DNA of 45,976 bases from Sphingomonadaceae bacterium (GCA_025359425.1 JANYGC010000030.1:1-45976); one strand, 5' to 3'. Shown: positions 17,882 to 26,090, numbered from the stretch's first letter. Notes: generated by a model from the letters alone, not told the origin. Made by a program: numbers and translations.

Positions 17882-18140
17882 CGTTCGTGTCGAGCGAAGT
17901 CGAGACACCCGCCGAGCGAAGCCGAAGCGGGCCGCGCTGGAGTTAGTTTCCATGAATCAGAATCGTCATCCCGGCGGAGGCCGGGACCCAGTCCAAACAT
18001 GAAACAACGACGCTTCGCGGTTTCACTTTCAGAAGTGCTGGGTCCCGGCCTCCGCCGGGATGACGAGTGGTTCAGAAATTACGCATCCGCTCTAGAGGTT
18101 CTCGGCTTCGCTCGAACCGACCCCTCGACTTCGCTCGGGG
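17882..18140. repeat. Intergenic 'TCGAGCGAAGTCGAGA'-type repeat copies
   Basis: GTGTCGAGCGAAGTCGAGACAC occupies about 17887-17908. Related, inverted material (CTCGGCTTCGCTCGAACC and CCTCGACTTCGCTCGGGG) lies at about 18101-18138, so the pair flanks the inner repeat at 17965-18064. The whole 17691-18163 interval has no gene I can support; it is filled by nested repeat elements. Confidence 0.6.
17965..18064. repeat. Perfect 27-bp inverted repeat, 'CCCGGCGGAGGCCGGGACCC' type
   Basis: Left arm 17965-17991 starts GTCATCCCGGCGGAGGCCGG; right arm 18038-18064 is its exact reverse complement. The 46-base spacer is lower in GC. It would fold as a strong stem-loop in RNA or single-stranded DNA and is of the class of dispersed palindromic elements common in this group. 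Confidence 0.85.
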
Positions 18141-18163
18141 CAAACGGGTCGGGCTGGAAAGCC

Positions 18164-19048
18164 CTACTCCTCCAACCCCAACACCCGCAGCGCCAGCTTG
18201 TAATGCGGCATGTCGATCATCCGGCGATCGATCTGCAGCGCGCCCGCGCCCGGGTTGGCCTTGAATGCCGCAACAATCGCGCGGGCTTCGTCCAGTTCTT
18301 CCTCGCTTGGCGTAAACGCGGCGTTGATGATTTCTATTTGCGCGGGGTGGATTGCGAGCATCCCGGCAAAGCCATCGGCGCGGGCTGCTTCGGCGGCGCG
18401 TTTGAGGCCTTTTTCGTCGCCGAAATCGGCGTGGAGGGTGTCGATGGCCGAAACCCCGGCGGCGTGCGCGGTGAGCAGCGTCTGCGTGCGGGCGTAGCGG
18501 AAGGTGTCGGTCCAGCGGCCATCGGCATCACGCTTGCGGATCGCGCTGATTGCCGCTGACAAGTCTTCGGCGCCCCAGGTCAGCCCGGCGAGCCGCGGCA
18601 TGGCGGCATCGGCATAGCGCGCGATCGTCAGTGCCGCCGCGGCGGTCTCGCTGACCAGGGGCATGATCTTGACCGCGTTGGGGGCGAGGCCGGCGCGGCC
18701 TTCCAGCTCATAGATTTCGGCCGAAAGCTGCTGGACGGACTCTGGCCCGGCGCTCTTGGGCAGCATGATCCCGTCGGGCGCGCCGGGCAGCACCGCGAGC
18801 AGGTCCTCGCGCCACTGGCGGCTGTCGAGCGCATTGATCCGCACCCACCGACCCTGGCGCTTGCCATCGGTCACTTGCTGGCGGTGCGCCGCGAGCCACG
18901 CCCCGGCCATCGCCCGCGCCGCCGGCTTATTCTCGGCCGCAACCGAATCCTCAAGATCGAGAATCAGCACGTCGGCGCCGGTTGCCACCGCCTTGCCCAG
19001 CTTCTTTTCGCTGTCACCCGGAACGAACAACCATGAACGTACTGGCAT
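18164..19048 (-). CDS. CitE-like HpcH/HpaI aldolase/citrate lyase family protein
   Basis: 294 residues from ATG 19048. The N-terminus RSWLFVPGDSEKKLGKAVATGADVLILDLEDSVA is the CitE/malyl-CoA lyase signature. The metal-binding acidic residues in ILDLEDSV, the ALDSR arginine region, TWGAEDLSAAISA and the ligand-binding IHPAQIEIINAAFTPS are all present. CitE-like proteins cleave or hydrolyse acyl-CoA thioesters of citramalate or malate; bacterial orphans like this often act as (3S)-malyl-CoA thioesterase or citramalyl-CoA lyase. No CitD or CitF is present, so it is not a citrate-lyase subunit. It lies downstream of the Old Yellow Enzyme gene on the same strand, separated by a palindromic repeat element. 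Confidence 0.9.
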   Translation of the reverse strand: MPVRSWLFVPGDSEKKLGKAVATGADVLILDLEDSVAAENKPAARAMAGAWLAAHRQQVTDGKRQGRWVRINALDSRQWREDLLAVLPGAPDGIMLPKSAGPESVQQLSAEIYELEGRAGLAPNAVKIMPLVSETAAAALTIARYADAAMPRLAGLTWGAEDLSAAISAIRKRDADGRWTDTFRYARTQTLLTAHAAGVSAIDTLHADFGDEKGLKRAAEAARADGFAGMLAIHPAQIEIINAAFTPSEEELDEARAIVAAFKANPGAGALQIDRRMIDMPHYKLALRVLGLEE

Positions 19049-19071
19049 CGGCTTAATCCTCTTCGCCCTTA

Positions 19072-19159
19072 TTCGTCATTGCGAGAAGCGCAGCGACGAA
19101 GCAGTCCAGAGCGCCGCGCACTGGACTCTGGATTGCCGCGCTTCGCTCGCAATGACGAA
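19072..19159. repeat. Palindromic 'TTCGTCATTGCGAG' intergenic element
   Basis: Left arm 19072-19110 begins TTCGTCATTGCGAG and ends CCAGA; right arm 19127-19159 ends CTCGCAATGACGAA. The arms are inverted and imperfect in the middle (CAGTCCAGA versus TCTGGATTG). It lies between two same-strand genes, so a transcript through both would carry a hairpin that could reduce or process downstream mRNA. Confidence 0.8.
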
Positions 19160-19171
19160 GTGGTTGGAACC

Positions 19172-20269
19172 TTACGCCAGCACGAGCGCCGGGTAATCGA
19201 TATAGCCCTCTGGCCCGGGCAGATACCAGCTTTTCGGCACATTGGTGTTGGGCGCCCAGTCCGCGCCGACCTTGATCCGTTCGGCGAGGTCGGGGTTGGA
19301 GATATAGGGGCGGCCAAAGCTGATCGCGTCGCAGCGTCCGCTCGCGACATCGGTTTCAGCCTGTTCTGCGCTGTAGTCCGAATTGAGCATCAGCGCGCCC
19401 GAGTAGATCGAGCGGATCAGGCCGTCCTGCTGGGGCACCGTTGTGGCCCCGAAGGTGCCTGCGGGACCGGGCTGGCGCAGCTCGACAAAGGCGATGCGAA
19501 GATCTTGCACGACCTGCGCCGCGGCGCCGAAGATGCTTGCCGGATCGGGATCGTCGCAGCCCTGCGTCTCGCCATTGGGGGACATGCGGATCGAGACCCG
19601 GTCGGCGCCCCACACTTCGATCAGTGCTTCGAGCACTTCGCGCATGAAGCGGGTGCGGTTTTCGGGGCTGCCGCCGTATTCGTCGCTGCGCAGGTTGGTC
19701 CCGGCGCGCAGGAACTGGTCGACCAGATAGCCGTTCGCGCCGTGCAGCTGGACCCCGTCGAAGCCCGCCGCCTTGGCGTTGCGCGCGGCATGGGCATAGT
19801 CGGCGACGATGCGTTTGATGTCGTCATGTGTGGCGGCGCGAGCCTGTTCGTGCAGTTTGCGCCCCATGGGGGTGTGGGCATAATCGGGCGCGGTGGTGGC
19901 GCTGGCCGAAATACCGGGCTGGCCGCCGAGGAAATCGGGGTGAACGATCCGCCCCATGTGCCACAGCTGCAGCACGATCTTGCCGCCCTCGGCATGAACC
20001 GCCTGTGTCACCGGTTTCCAGCCCTCAACTTGCGCGGCGCTCCAGATGCCCGGCGCAGCGGGCCAGCCAAGCCCTTCGACGCTGATCCCGGTGGCTTCGG
20101 AGATGATCAGCCCAGCACCGGCGCGCTGGCGGTAGTATTCGGTCATCATCGCGTTGGGTACCGAACCAGGGTCCGAGCGGCCGCGGGTCAGCGGGGCCAT
20201 GATGATGCGGTTTTTCGCGGTGAAAGCACCAAGCTGAAGCGGCTGGAACAGGACGTCGGGCAAGTGCAT
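19172..20269 (-). CDS. NADH:flavin oxidoreductase, Old Yellow Enzyme family
   Basis: 365 residues, typical for NemA/OYE alkene reductases. FMN-binding N-terminus LFQPLQLGAFTAKNRIIMAPLTRGRS is intact. The substrate-anchoring His/Asn pair is H176 and N179 in QLHGANGYLVDQFLRAG, and the QLWHMGRIVHP and ISFGRPYISNPDLAERI motifs are standard. It reduces activated C=C bonds, nitro compounds or quinones with NAD(P)H. The start at ATG 20269 fits the conserved N-terminus. It diverges from the EamA transporter gene with a 51-base gap. Confidence 0.94.
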   Translation of the reverse strand: MHLPDVLFQPLQLGAFTAKNRIIMAPLTRGRSDPGSVPNAMMTEYYRQRAGAGLIISEATGISVEGLGWPAAPGIWSAAQVEGWKPVTQAVHAEGGKIVLQLWHMGRIVHPDFLGGQPGISASATTAPDYAHTPMGRKLHEQARAATHDDIKRIVADYAHAARNAKAAGFDGVQLHGANGYLVDQFLRAGTNLRSDEYGGSPENRTRFMREVLEALIEVWGADRVSIRMSPNGETQGCDDPDPASIFGAAAQVVQDLRIAFVELRQPGPAGTFGATTVPQQDGLIRSIYSGALMLNSDYSAEQAETDVASGRCDAISFGRPYISNPDLAERIKVGADWAPNTNVPKSWYLPGPEGYIDYPALVLA

Positions 20270-20320
20270 TCTCCATCACATTTCGTTTTGCAATCTTTGG
20301 CGGCTCGCTAAGGCAAGGCC

Positions 20321-21211
20321 ATGGGCATTGCAACCGTGGCGGTGGAACAAGCAGCGCGGCGCTGGTCGTGGGCGCATTTTGCCGCGCTGATGCTGGGCAA
20401 TGTGGCTTTGGCGCTGGGGCCGTGGTTCGTGCGGATGGCCGACAGCGGCCCGGTTTCAGCCGCGTTCTGGCGGCTCGCGCTGGCGGTGCCGATGCTCGCC
20501 CTGCTGGCCCGGGTGAGCGGTCAGCGGCTCGGCGGCTTTGGCACGAAAGTGTGGCTGGCGATTGCCGGCGCGGGGCTGTTCTTCGCGGCCGACGTGGGCT
20601 TGTGGCACATCGGGATCGGCTTGACGCGGATGGCCAATGCTTCGCTGTTCGGCAATTCGGGCAGTCTGGTGATCATGGTCTGGGGCCTGATCAGCTTGCA
20701 CCGCGCGCCGCGGGCCGGCGAGTGGCTGGCTTTGGTTGCCGCACTGGGCGGTGCCGCGATCCTGCTCGGCCGCAGCCTGGAGATCGGCACCGCGACCGCC
20801 ATCGGCGATCTGTTCTGCGTGACCGCCGGGTTGCTCTATGCCGGTTACATCCTGCTGATCCAGAAGCACCGCGTGAGCCTTGGCGGGTGGTCGCTGCTGA
20901 CCTGGTCGAGCCTGTTCGGGCTGCCAGTACTGCTGGCAGCGGCGCTGCTGCTCGGCGAGCCGGTCTGGCCGACTCAGTGGTGGCCGGTGATTGCACTCGC
21001 GCTGTCGAGCCAGCTGATCGGGCAAGGGCTGCTGGTCTATTCGCTCAAGCATTTTTCGCCCATGGTTATCGGGCTGACCCTGCTGACCCAGCCCGCAGTG
21101 GCGGTGCTGGTCGGCTGGGCGGTGTTCGGCGAAGTGCTCGGGCCGCTCGATTTTGTCGGCATGGCCCTGGTCGCTGCGGCACTGGTGCTGGCGCGCTCGA
21201 CGCAGGACTGA
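20321..21211 (+). CDS. EamA/DMT-family transporter
   Basis: 296 residues with about ten transmembrane helices in two EamA halves. The first half holds LGPWFVRMADSGPVSAAFWRLALAVPMLALL and the second LLYAGYILLIQKHRV plus the typical ending SPMVIGLTLLTQPAVAVLVGWAVFGEVLGPLDFVGMALVAAALVLA. Members export metabolites such as amino acids or purines; the substrate here is unknown. It starts 46 bases before the DUF885 gene, with no strong sign of a terminator between, so co-transcription is possible. Confidence 0.9.
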   Translation: MGIATVAVEQAARRWSWAHFAALMLGNVALALGPWFVRMADSGPVSAAFWRLALAVPMLALLARVSGQRLGGFGTKVWLAIAGAGLFFAADVGLWHIGIGLTRMANASLFGNSGSLVIMVWGLISLHRAPRAGEWLALVAALGGAAILLGRSLEIGTATAIGDLFCVTAGLLYAGYILLIQKHRVSLGGWSLLTWSSLFGLPVLLAAALLLGEPVWPTQWWPVIALALSSQLIGQGLLVYSLKHFSPMVIGLTLLTQPAVAVLVGWAVFGEVLGPLDFVGMALVAAALVLARSTQD

Positions 21212-21257
21212 CCGCGCGCTAACCTTACGCCAATGACACCTTGAGGAGACCGCACCC

Positions 21258-23075
21258 GTGAAGCGTTTCGCACTCTACGCCGCCCTGCCGCTCGCCGCTC
21301 TGGCGCTGGTCCAGCTCCCCGCCGATGCCGCCCGTCCGGCGCGCCACGCCAAATCCGTCCACAGCGCGGACCAGCAATTCCAAGACCTAGCAGGACAGTT
21401 TATTGCTGATGCTATGCGGCTCTCACCAGTTGAGGCGACTGCTCTAGGCGAGCACAAATACGATAGTCAGCTTCCAAACATAAGCGCCAAGGGCCGGGCC
21501 GAGCGTGCAGCAACTTGGGCAGCCTATGACGCAGCGCTGTCAGGCATTAGCCCGGCGAAATTGAACCGCGACAATCAGGTTGATTACGCGATGCTGCGCA
21601 ATGAGGCGCAATACCGCGTTTGGGCTAATGACAAGTTACAGGATTGGGCCTGGAACGCGCAGATCTACAACGATATCGCGGCGGGCTCGCTCTACACGCT
21701 GGCCGCGCGCGATTTCGCGCCGTGGGATGTGCGGCTGACCAGCGCAACCGCGCGGATGGAAGCGCTGCCCGCGCTGCTCGTGCAAAGCCGCAGCCAGCTC
21801 GTCCCGGCGCGGGTGCCGCTGGTGTTTGCGCAGACGGTGTCGAAGCAGAATTCCGGGATCATCGAGATTGCCGAGGGCATGCTCGCCCCGCACGCGGGCA
21901 GCCTGAGCGGCGCTGACCGGGTGCGGTTCGATAAGGCTTTGGCTGGGCTGAAAGCGGCGGTGGCCGACCAGCAGACCTGGCTCGATACCGTGCTGATCCC
22001 GGCCGCGAAGGGCGACTTCCGGCTCGGTACCAAACTCTATGACCAGAAGATGAAATTCGCCCTGATGAGCGACATGACCCGGCCCCAGCTCAAGGCCCGC
22101 GCGCTCAAGGCCAAGGCCGAGACCCGCGCCGAGATGTATGACCTTGCCCGGCAGGTGTTGGCGGGTCAGCCGAGCGACAAATCGCGGGTGATGCCCGACC
22201 ATCCGAGCGCAGCGCAGCAGCAGAGCGTGATCGCGGCGGCGCTCAAGGTTAGTTACGCCAAGCACCCGCCCCGCGGCGAACTCGAACAGCGCGCCCGCGA
22301 AACGCTCGCCGAAGCGACCGCCTTCGTGACCAAGGCCGGGTTCGTCCGCATGCCCGACGGGCCGGTCAAAGTCATCACCATGCCCAAGTTTCAGCAGGGC
22401 AACGCAGTCGCCTACAACGATCCGCCGGGGCTGTTCGAAAAGGGCCAGCAGAACTTCTACGCGGTCTCGCCCATCCCCGACGATTGGACCGACGCGCAGG
22501 CCGACAGCTTTCTCTCCGAATACAACGATTACATGATCCACGACTTGTCGATTCACGAGGCGATGCCGGGGCACTACCTCCAGCTCGATCACTCGAACCG
22601 CTCGCCCGACCTGCTGCGCGCCTACCTCGGCTCGGGGCCGTTCGTCGAAGGCTGGGCGGTCTATGCCGAAGGGATGATGAAGGACGAGGGCTACCTCAGC
22701 GCCGATCCGCAGGAACAGCGCTTGTTCAAGCTCACCGTGCTCAAGATGCGGCTCCGCTCGGTCACCAACACGCTGCTCGATATCGGCATCCAGACCGAGG
22801 GCATGACCCGCGACCAGGCGATGGATCTGATGCAGAACGGCGCCTTCCAGGCCGAGCGCGAAGCGGCGGGCAAATGGACCCGCGCGAGCCTGTCGTCAGT
22901 CCAGCTGCTGAGCTACTTCACCGGGTTCAGCGAACACATGGCCCTGCGCGAGGAAGCGAAACAGCGCTGGGGCAAGAGCTATACGCTGCGGCGGTACAAC
23001 GACACGGTGCTGAGCTACGGCTCGCCCCCGGTGAAGTTCGTGCGCCAGCTGATGTTCGGGCTGCCAGTGCGGTAG
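21258..23075 (+). CDS. DUF885 family protein (putative secreted metallo-peptidase-like)
   Basis: 605 residues with a signal peptide (MKRFALYAALPLAALALVQLPADA). The conserved DUF885 core includes YRVWANDKLQDWAWNAQIYNDIA, RMPDGPVKVITMPKFQQG and a zinc-type helix H433-E434-AMPG-H439 (HEAMPGHYLQLDHSN), with downstream GPFVEGWAVYAEGMMKDEG supplying the likely third ligand. These features argue for a periplasmic metallopeptidase, though DUF885 proteins are mostly uncharacterised. Codons 40-130 (about 21375-21650) are clearly less GC-rich than the rest, about 50-56% against about 67%, which may mark a recombined patch. Preceded by GAGGAGACCGCACCC. Confidence 0.9.
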   Translation: MKRFALYAALPLAALALVQLPADAARPARHAKSVHSADQQFQDLAGQFIADAMRLSPVEATALGEHKYDSQLPNISAKGRAERAATWAAYDAALSGISPAKLNRDNQVDYAMLRNEAQYRVWANDKLQDWAWNAQIYNDIAAGSLYTLAARDFAPWDVRLTSATARMEALPALLVQSRSQLVPARVPLVFAQTVSKQNSGIIEIAEGMLAPHAGSLSGADRVRFDKALAGLKAAVADQQTWLDTVLIPAAKGDFRLGTKLYDQKMKFALMSDMTRPQLKARALKAKAETRAEMYDLARQVLAGQPSDKSRVMPDHPSAAQQQSVIAAALKVSYAKHPPRGELEQRARETLAEATAFVTKAGFVRMPDGPVKVITMPKFQQGNAVAYNDPPGLFEKGQQNFYAVSPIPDDWTDAQADSFLSEYNDYMIHDLSIHEAMPGHYLQLDHSNRSPDLLRAYLGSGPFVEGWAVYAEGMMKDEGYLSADPQEQRLFKLTVLKMRLRSVTNTLLDIGIQTEGMTRDQAMDLMQNGAFQAEREAAGKWTRASLSSVQLLSYFTGFSEHMALREEAKQRWGKSYTLRRYNDTVLSYGSPPVKFVRQLMFGLPVR

Positions 23076-23114
23076 GGATAAGTCCGTATTGGACGTGTCT
23101 CGCATTGTCTGCTA

Positions 23115-23129
23115 TATGTGATTCACATA
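23115..23129. promoter_or_regulatory. Palindromic operator candidate upstream of brnT
   Basis: TATGTGATTCACATA is a perfect inverted repeat (TATGTG, ATT, CACATA) ending 10 bases before the BrnT start codon. It overlaps a TATATG -10-like hexamer. Toxin-antitoxin operons are usually self-repressed at such sites; here the Xre-type partner protein is the natural candidate to bind. The 10-base leader lacks a clear ribosome-binding site. Confidence 0.65.
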
Positions 23130-23139
23130 GTCTGAACTT

Positions 23140-23430
23140 ATGGAGTTTGAATTCGATCCTGCCAAGGACGAGGCCAATTTGTTCAAGCACCGGCTTCGGC
23201 TCGCGTTTGGGCAACGTGTGTTCGATGATCCGTTCCTTGGTCTGTCCCCGACCGTCAGGGTCGGGGACGAAGAGGAGCGCTGGAAGGCGATCGGACTGGT
23301 CGAAGGGAAACTCTACACGGCGATCCACGTCTGGCGTGGCGAGGTCGTCAGGTTGATTTCGGTGCGCAGGAGCAATGGCGGTGAACAAGCATACTACAAT
23401 CGCAATTCCGGCCGACCCCAACGATCCTGA
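23140..23430 (+). CDS. brnT: BrnT-family toxin
   Basis: 96 residues from ATG 23140. The fold signature is MEFEFDPAKDEANLFKHRLRLAFGQRVFDDPFLG, then DEEERWKAIGLVEGKLYTAIHVWRGEVVRLISVRRSNGGEQAYYN. This matches BrnT, an RelE-like ribonuclease that blocks translation and is inhibited by BrnA. The reading frame overlaps the next gene by 56 bases, a tight arrangement typical of toxin-first type II pairs. Start-proximal palindrome 23115-23129 suggests autoregulation. Activity has not been shown. Confidence 0.9.
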   Translation: MEFEFDPAKDEANLFKHRLRLAFGQRVFDDPFLGLSPTVRVGDEEERWKAIGLVEGKLYTAIHVWRGEVVRLISVRRSNGGEQAYYNRNSGRPQRS

Positions 23431-23665
23431 AGATCGGGATGTTTCGGTCGCCGGCTTGGAACGTGCCGACATGGGCCGCCGGTTTCGCATCCTGCGTCAC
23501 CGCCTGGGCATGAGCCAGAGCGAGTTCGCCGCCGCGTTCGGCATTCCGGTCGCGAACTTGCGCCAGTACGAAATGGCCCGCCATATGCCGTCGCCAGCGG
23601 TGCGGTCCTACCTCAAGGTGATCGAAGCCGAGCCCGATGTGGTGAGAAGGGTGGTGGCGGGGTGA
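23375..23665 (+). CDS. Xre-type helix-turn-helix protein, putative BrnT antitoxin
   Basis: 96 residues from ATG 23375, overlapping brnT by 56 bases. The core is an Xre helix-turn-helix: MGRRFRILRHRLGMSQSEFAAAFGIPVANLRQYEMARHMPSPAVRSYLKVIEAEPDVV. Canonical BrnA is a ribbon-helix-helix protein, so this partner is a swapped-fold antitoxin, a variant that accompanies BrnT-like toxins in alphaproteobacteria. Operon position, overlap and size support an antitoxin and autoregulator role. The name brnA is withheld because of the different fold. Confidence 0.82.
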   Translation: MAVNKHTTIAIPADPNDPEDRDVSVAGLERADMGRRFRILRHRLGMSQSEFAAAFGIPVANLRQYEMARHMPSPAVRSYLKVIEAEPDVVRRVVAG

Positions 23666-23678
23666 GGTTCCTTTGATC

Positions 23679-24140
23679 TCAACCCGCTCCCTTACCCAAA
23701 TTGCAATCGGCACAAGCTGTGACCAAATTTTCAGAAATGGTGAGACCGCCTTTCGCCCGTGGCACGACGTGATCGACATGTAATTCAACATCGGGCGTGG
23801 ATCGACCGCAGTAACGACATGTTGATTCGTCTCGCCTCAGCATTTCAAAGCGTAACTTCTTTGAGATCGGACGAATAGCTTGCCGATGTTGCTGAGTGAG
23901 CCTCTTGGCATCCGCTCTTACACGATCGCGATCCGCAACGTTCCATCGGACTGCAAACATCCAAGCGCGCTTGCGGTCCTTGTCCCAATAGCATGCATCC
24001 GGTGAATGATTGCAATGCGGGCAGCTAAGTTCGACACTGCCCGTTTTCCACAAGAATTCATACTCAAAGGAATTGGAACGACCGCACTCACGACACTTCA
24101 ACGAAAGTGAGCGCTGTCCAGATTGAGAGTTCCGTATCAT
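23679..24140 (-). CDS. HNH endonuclease domain protein with N-terminal zinc ribbon
   Basis: 153 residues from ATG 24140. Two CxxC pairs (C16/C19 and C40/C43) form a zinc ribbon. The C-terminal HNH nuclease core is C108/C111 (CRYCGRS), HVDHVVPRAKGG with the catalytic-metal D123/H124, N138 (ENLVTACADCN) and C143/C146. GC content is about 50%, well below neighbours at about 65-67%, so horizontal transfer is likely. It converges on the BrnT pair with a 13-base gap. HNH proteins act in phage packaging, restriction, homing or DNA repair; nothing here decides which. Confidence 0.9.
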   Translation of the reverse strand: MIRNSQSGQRSLSLKCRECGRSNSFEYEFLWKTGSVELSCPHCNHSPDACYWDKDRKRAWMFAVRWNVADRDRVRADAKRLTQQHRQAIRPISKKLRFEMLRRDESTCRYCGRSTPDVELHVDHVVPRAKGGLTISENLVTACADCNLGKGAG

Positions 24141-24199
24141 AAATCTAAGCCTATTTTCTTCGGCTTCATAAACCTGCTCAGGCCGCTAGTTTTCCACCA

Positions 24200-25186
24200 T
24201 CACCGCGCCCCTAAATCCCCCATCCCCACAGTCCCGCCCGCCATCTCCAGCATCCGGTCCAGGCTCTTCTTCGCCTGCAACCGCAGCCCCTCCTCAATCT
24301 CGATCCGCGGGGTCAAATCGCGCAGCGCGAGGTACAGTTTCTCGAGCGTGTTGAGCGCCATGTAGGGGCAGATGTTGCAGGCGCACTGGCCGTCCGCACC
24401 CGGTGCGCCGATGAAGGTCTTGCCGGGCACCGCGAGCTCCATCTGGTGGATGATGTGCGGTTCGGTCGCGACGATCAGGGTGTCGCCGGTGAAGGTCTTG
24501 GCGAACTGGAGGATGCCGCTGGTGCTGCCGATATAGTCGGCGTGGTCGGCGATGTGCGGCGGGCATTCGGGGTGCGCGGCGACTGGCGCGCCGGGGTGCT
24601 GGGCCTTGAGCTTGAGCAGCTCGGTCTCGCTGAACGCTTCGTGGACGATGCATACGCCCGGCCACAGCAGCATCTCGCGGTCGAACTTGCGCGACAGGTA
24701 GCCGCCCAGATGGCGGTCGGGGCCGAAGATGATCTTCTGGTCCTTGGGGATCTGCGACAGGATCGTCTCGGCGCTCGAGCTCGTGACGATGATGTCGCTC
24801 AATGCCTTCACCTCGGTCGAGCAGTTGATATAGGTCAGCGCGATGTGATCGGGGTTGGCCTTGCGGAACTGCGCGAACTTTTCGGGCGGGCAGCTATCTT
24901 CCAGGCTGCATCCGGCGTTGAGATCGGGCAGCACCACGATCTTTTCGGGCGCGAGGATCTTGGCGGTTTCGGCCATGAATTTGACCCCGCAGAACGCGAT
25001 CACCGCGGCGTCGGTGGCGGCGGCCTTTTTGGATAGCTCGAGGCTGTCCCCGATATAGTCGGCAAGATCCTGGATTTCGGGCCGCTGGTAATAATGCGCC
25101 AGAATAATCGCGTTGCGGTCCTTGCGCAGGCGATCGATCTCTGCGCGCAGGTCGAGGCCGGTGAGGCTGAGAGGCTGGTCGGTCAT
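24200..25186 (-). CDS. nadA: Quinolinate synthase NadA
   Basis: 328 residues, normal for NadA. It condenses iminoaspartate (from NadB) with dihydroxyacetone phosphate to give quinolinate, for NAD synthesis. The fold signature NAIILAHYYQRPEIQDLADYIGDSLEL is intact. The [4Fe-4S] ligands are most likely C93 (NAGCSLEDSCP), C179 (PGVCIVHE) and C273 (CACNICPYMA), by alignment with the E. coli spacing. YINCSTEVKA, VTSSSAETIL and GSTSGIL are also family motifs. NadB and NadC are not in the window. The membrane-protein gene upstream on the same strand starts a short distance away (19-base gap), and the two may share a transcript. Confidence 0.96.
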   Translation of the reverse strand: MTDQPLSLTGLDLRAEIDRLRKDRNAIILAHYYQRPEIQDLADYIGDSLELSKKAAATDAAVIAFCGVKFMAETAKILAPEKIVVLPDLNAGCSLEDSCPPEKFAQFRKANPDHIALTYINCSTEVKALSDIIVTSSSAETILSQIPKDQKIIFGPDRHLGGYLSRKFDREMLLWPGVCIVHEAFSETELLKLKAQHPGAPVAAHPECPPHIADHADYIGSTSGILQFAKTFTGDTLIVATEPHIIHQMELAVPGKTFIGAPGADGQCACNICPYMALNTLEKLYLALRDLTPRIEIEEGLRLQAKKSLDRMLEMAGGTVGMGDLGAR

Positions 25187-25204
25187 ACCCCTTTCAATGG
25201 GCGT

Positions 25205-26008
25205 TCACCGGCCGGTGATCAAGCCTCCAGCGGGCGGGGCGGCGAATTCGAGTCCCGGCACCGAGGCTCCGGGCGAACCGGCGGTGGCGGCGTGATAGAT
25301 GCTGCCGCCCAGCGGCGAATAGGCGATCAGGTCGAACAGCAGAATGGTGCCGACGATTGCCCCCGCACCGACCAGCCACGCCGGATGCACGCGGCCCAGC
25401 TTGCGCTGGTCGCGGATCATGCCCGCGAGCGGGAAGACCAGCGTGGCAACCCCCGCCGCCTCGAAGGCATAGGGCGAGAGCAAAGGCATCGGCAGCAAGC
25501 GCCCGAACGCTGGCGCGGTGATCAGCGCCATGCCGCAGATGTGGAGCCGCGCGTGCCAATCGGTCCGCTTGCGGTTGGCCACGGCCAGAGTGGTCACCCC
25601 GGCAAACATCAGCACGGTGAGCGGATCGGCGATCAGGAATTGCTGCGGCATGAAGAAGAACGGGACCGTGCCATTGCGCGCCATCATCACAGTCACGACA
25701 ACGCCCAGCACGACCATCAACCCGGCCCAGCCAGTGGCCAGCCAGCCCAGCTTGCGGTGCAGCGCCACAGGTCCGCGCGTGGCGAGGTACGATTGCGTCA
25801 GGAAGATCGCCACCCAGCCCATGAACACCACGGCGTGCAGGTGGACCCTGAGCGGTGAGGCGAAGGTCGAGCGGCCCATCGCCAGCTGGGTTGAAAAACC
25901 GAGTACGACGGTGAGCGCCATCGCGACCGCCATCTTGAACGCAAAGCGTTCGGCGCGCGCGGGTTCGTCGCCGTGTGGTGCAAGCGTTGCCGGTGCCATG
26001 GTAGCCAT
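25205..26008 (-). CDS. Integral membrane protein of unknown function
   Basis: 267 residues with about seven transmembrane helices. Conserved-looking histidines sit at helix ends: RVHLHAVVFMGWV, HRKLGWLATGW and WHARLHICGMAL. Such histidines resemble DUF2306-type or cytochrome-b561-like proteins that may bind haem or metal, but I do not recognise a named family. The C-terminus is Gly/Ala/Pro rich (APPAGGLITGR). Start taken at ATG 26008. It runs into nadA with 18 bases between and is probably co-transcribed with it. Confidence 0.78.
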   Translation of the reverse strand: MATMAPATLAPHGDEPARAERFAFKMAVAMALTVVLGFSTQLAMGRSTFASPLRVHLHAVVFMGWVAIFLTQSYLATRGPVALHRKLGWLATGWAGLMVVLGVVVTVMMARNGTVPFFFMPQQFLIADPLTVLMFAGVTTLAVANRKRTDWHARLHICGMALITAPAFGRLLPMPLLSPYAFEAAGVATLVFPLAGMIRDQRKLGRVHPAWLVGAGAIVGTILLFDLIAYSPLGGSIYHAATAGSPGASVPGLEFAAPPAGGLITGR

Positions 26009-26090
26009 GCCAGTGCCTCTCCTTCAATCCGCGACCGAGGGCTTTATAGCGCGGTTCTGGCTGGTTGGAAGAGCCGGCCTTGCGCCTGGC

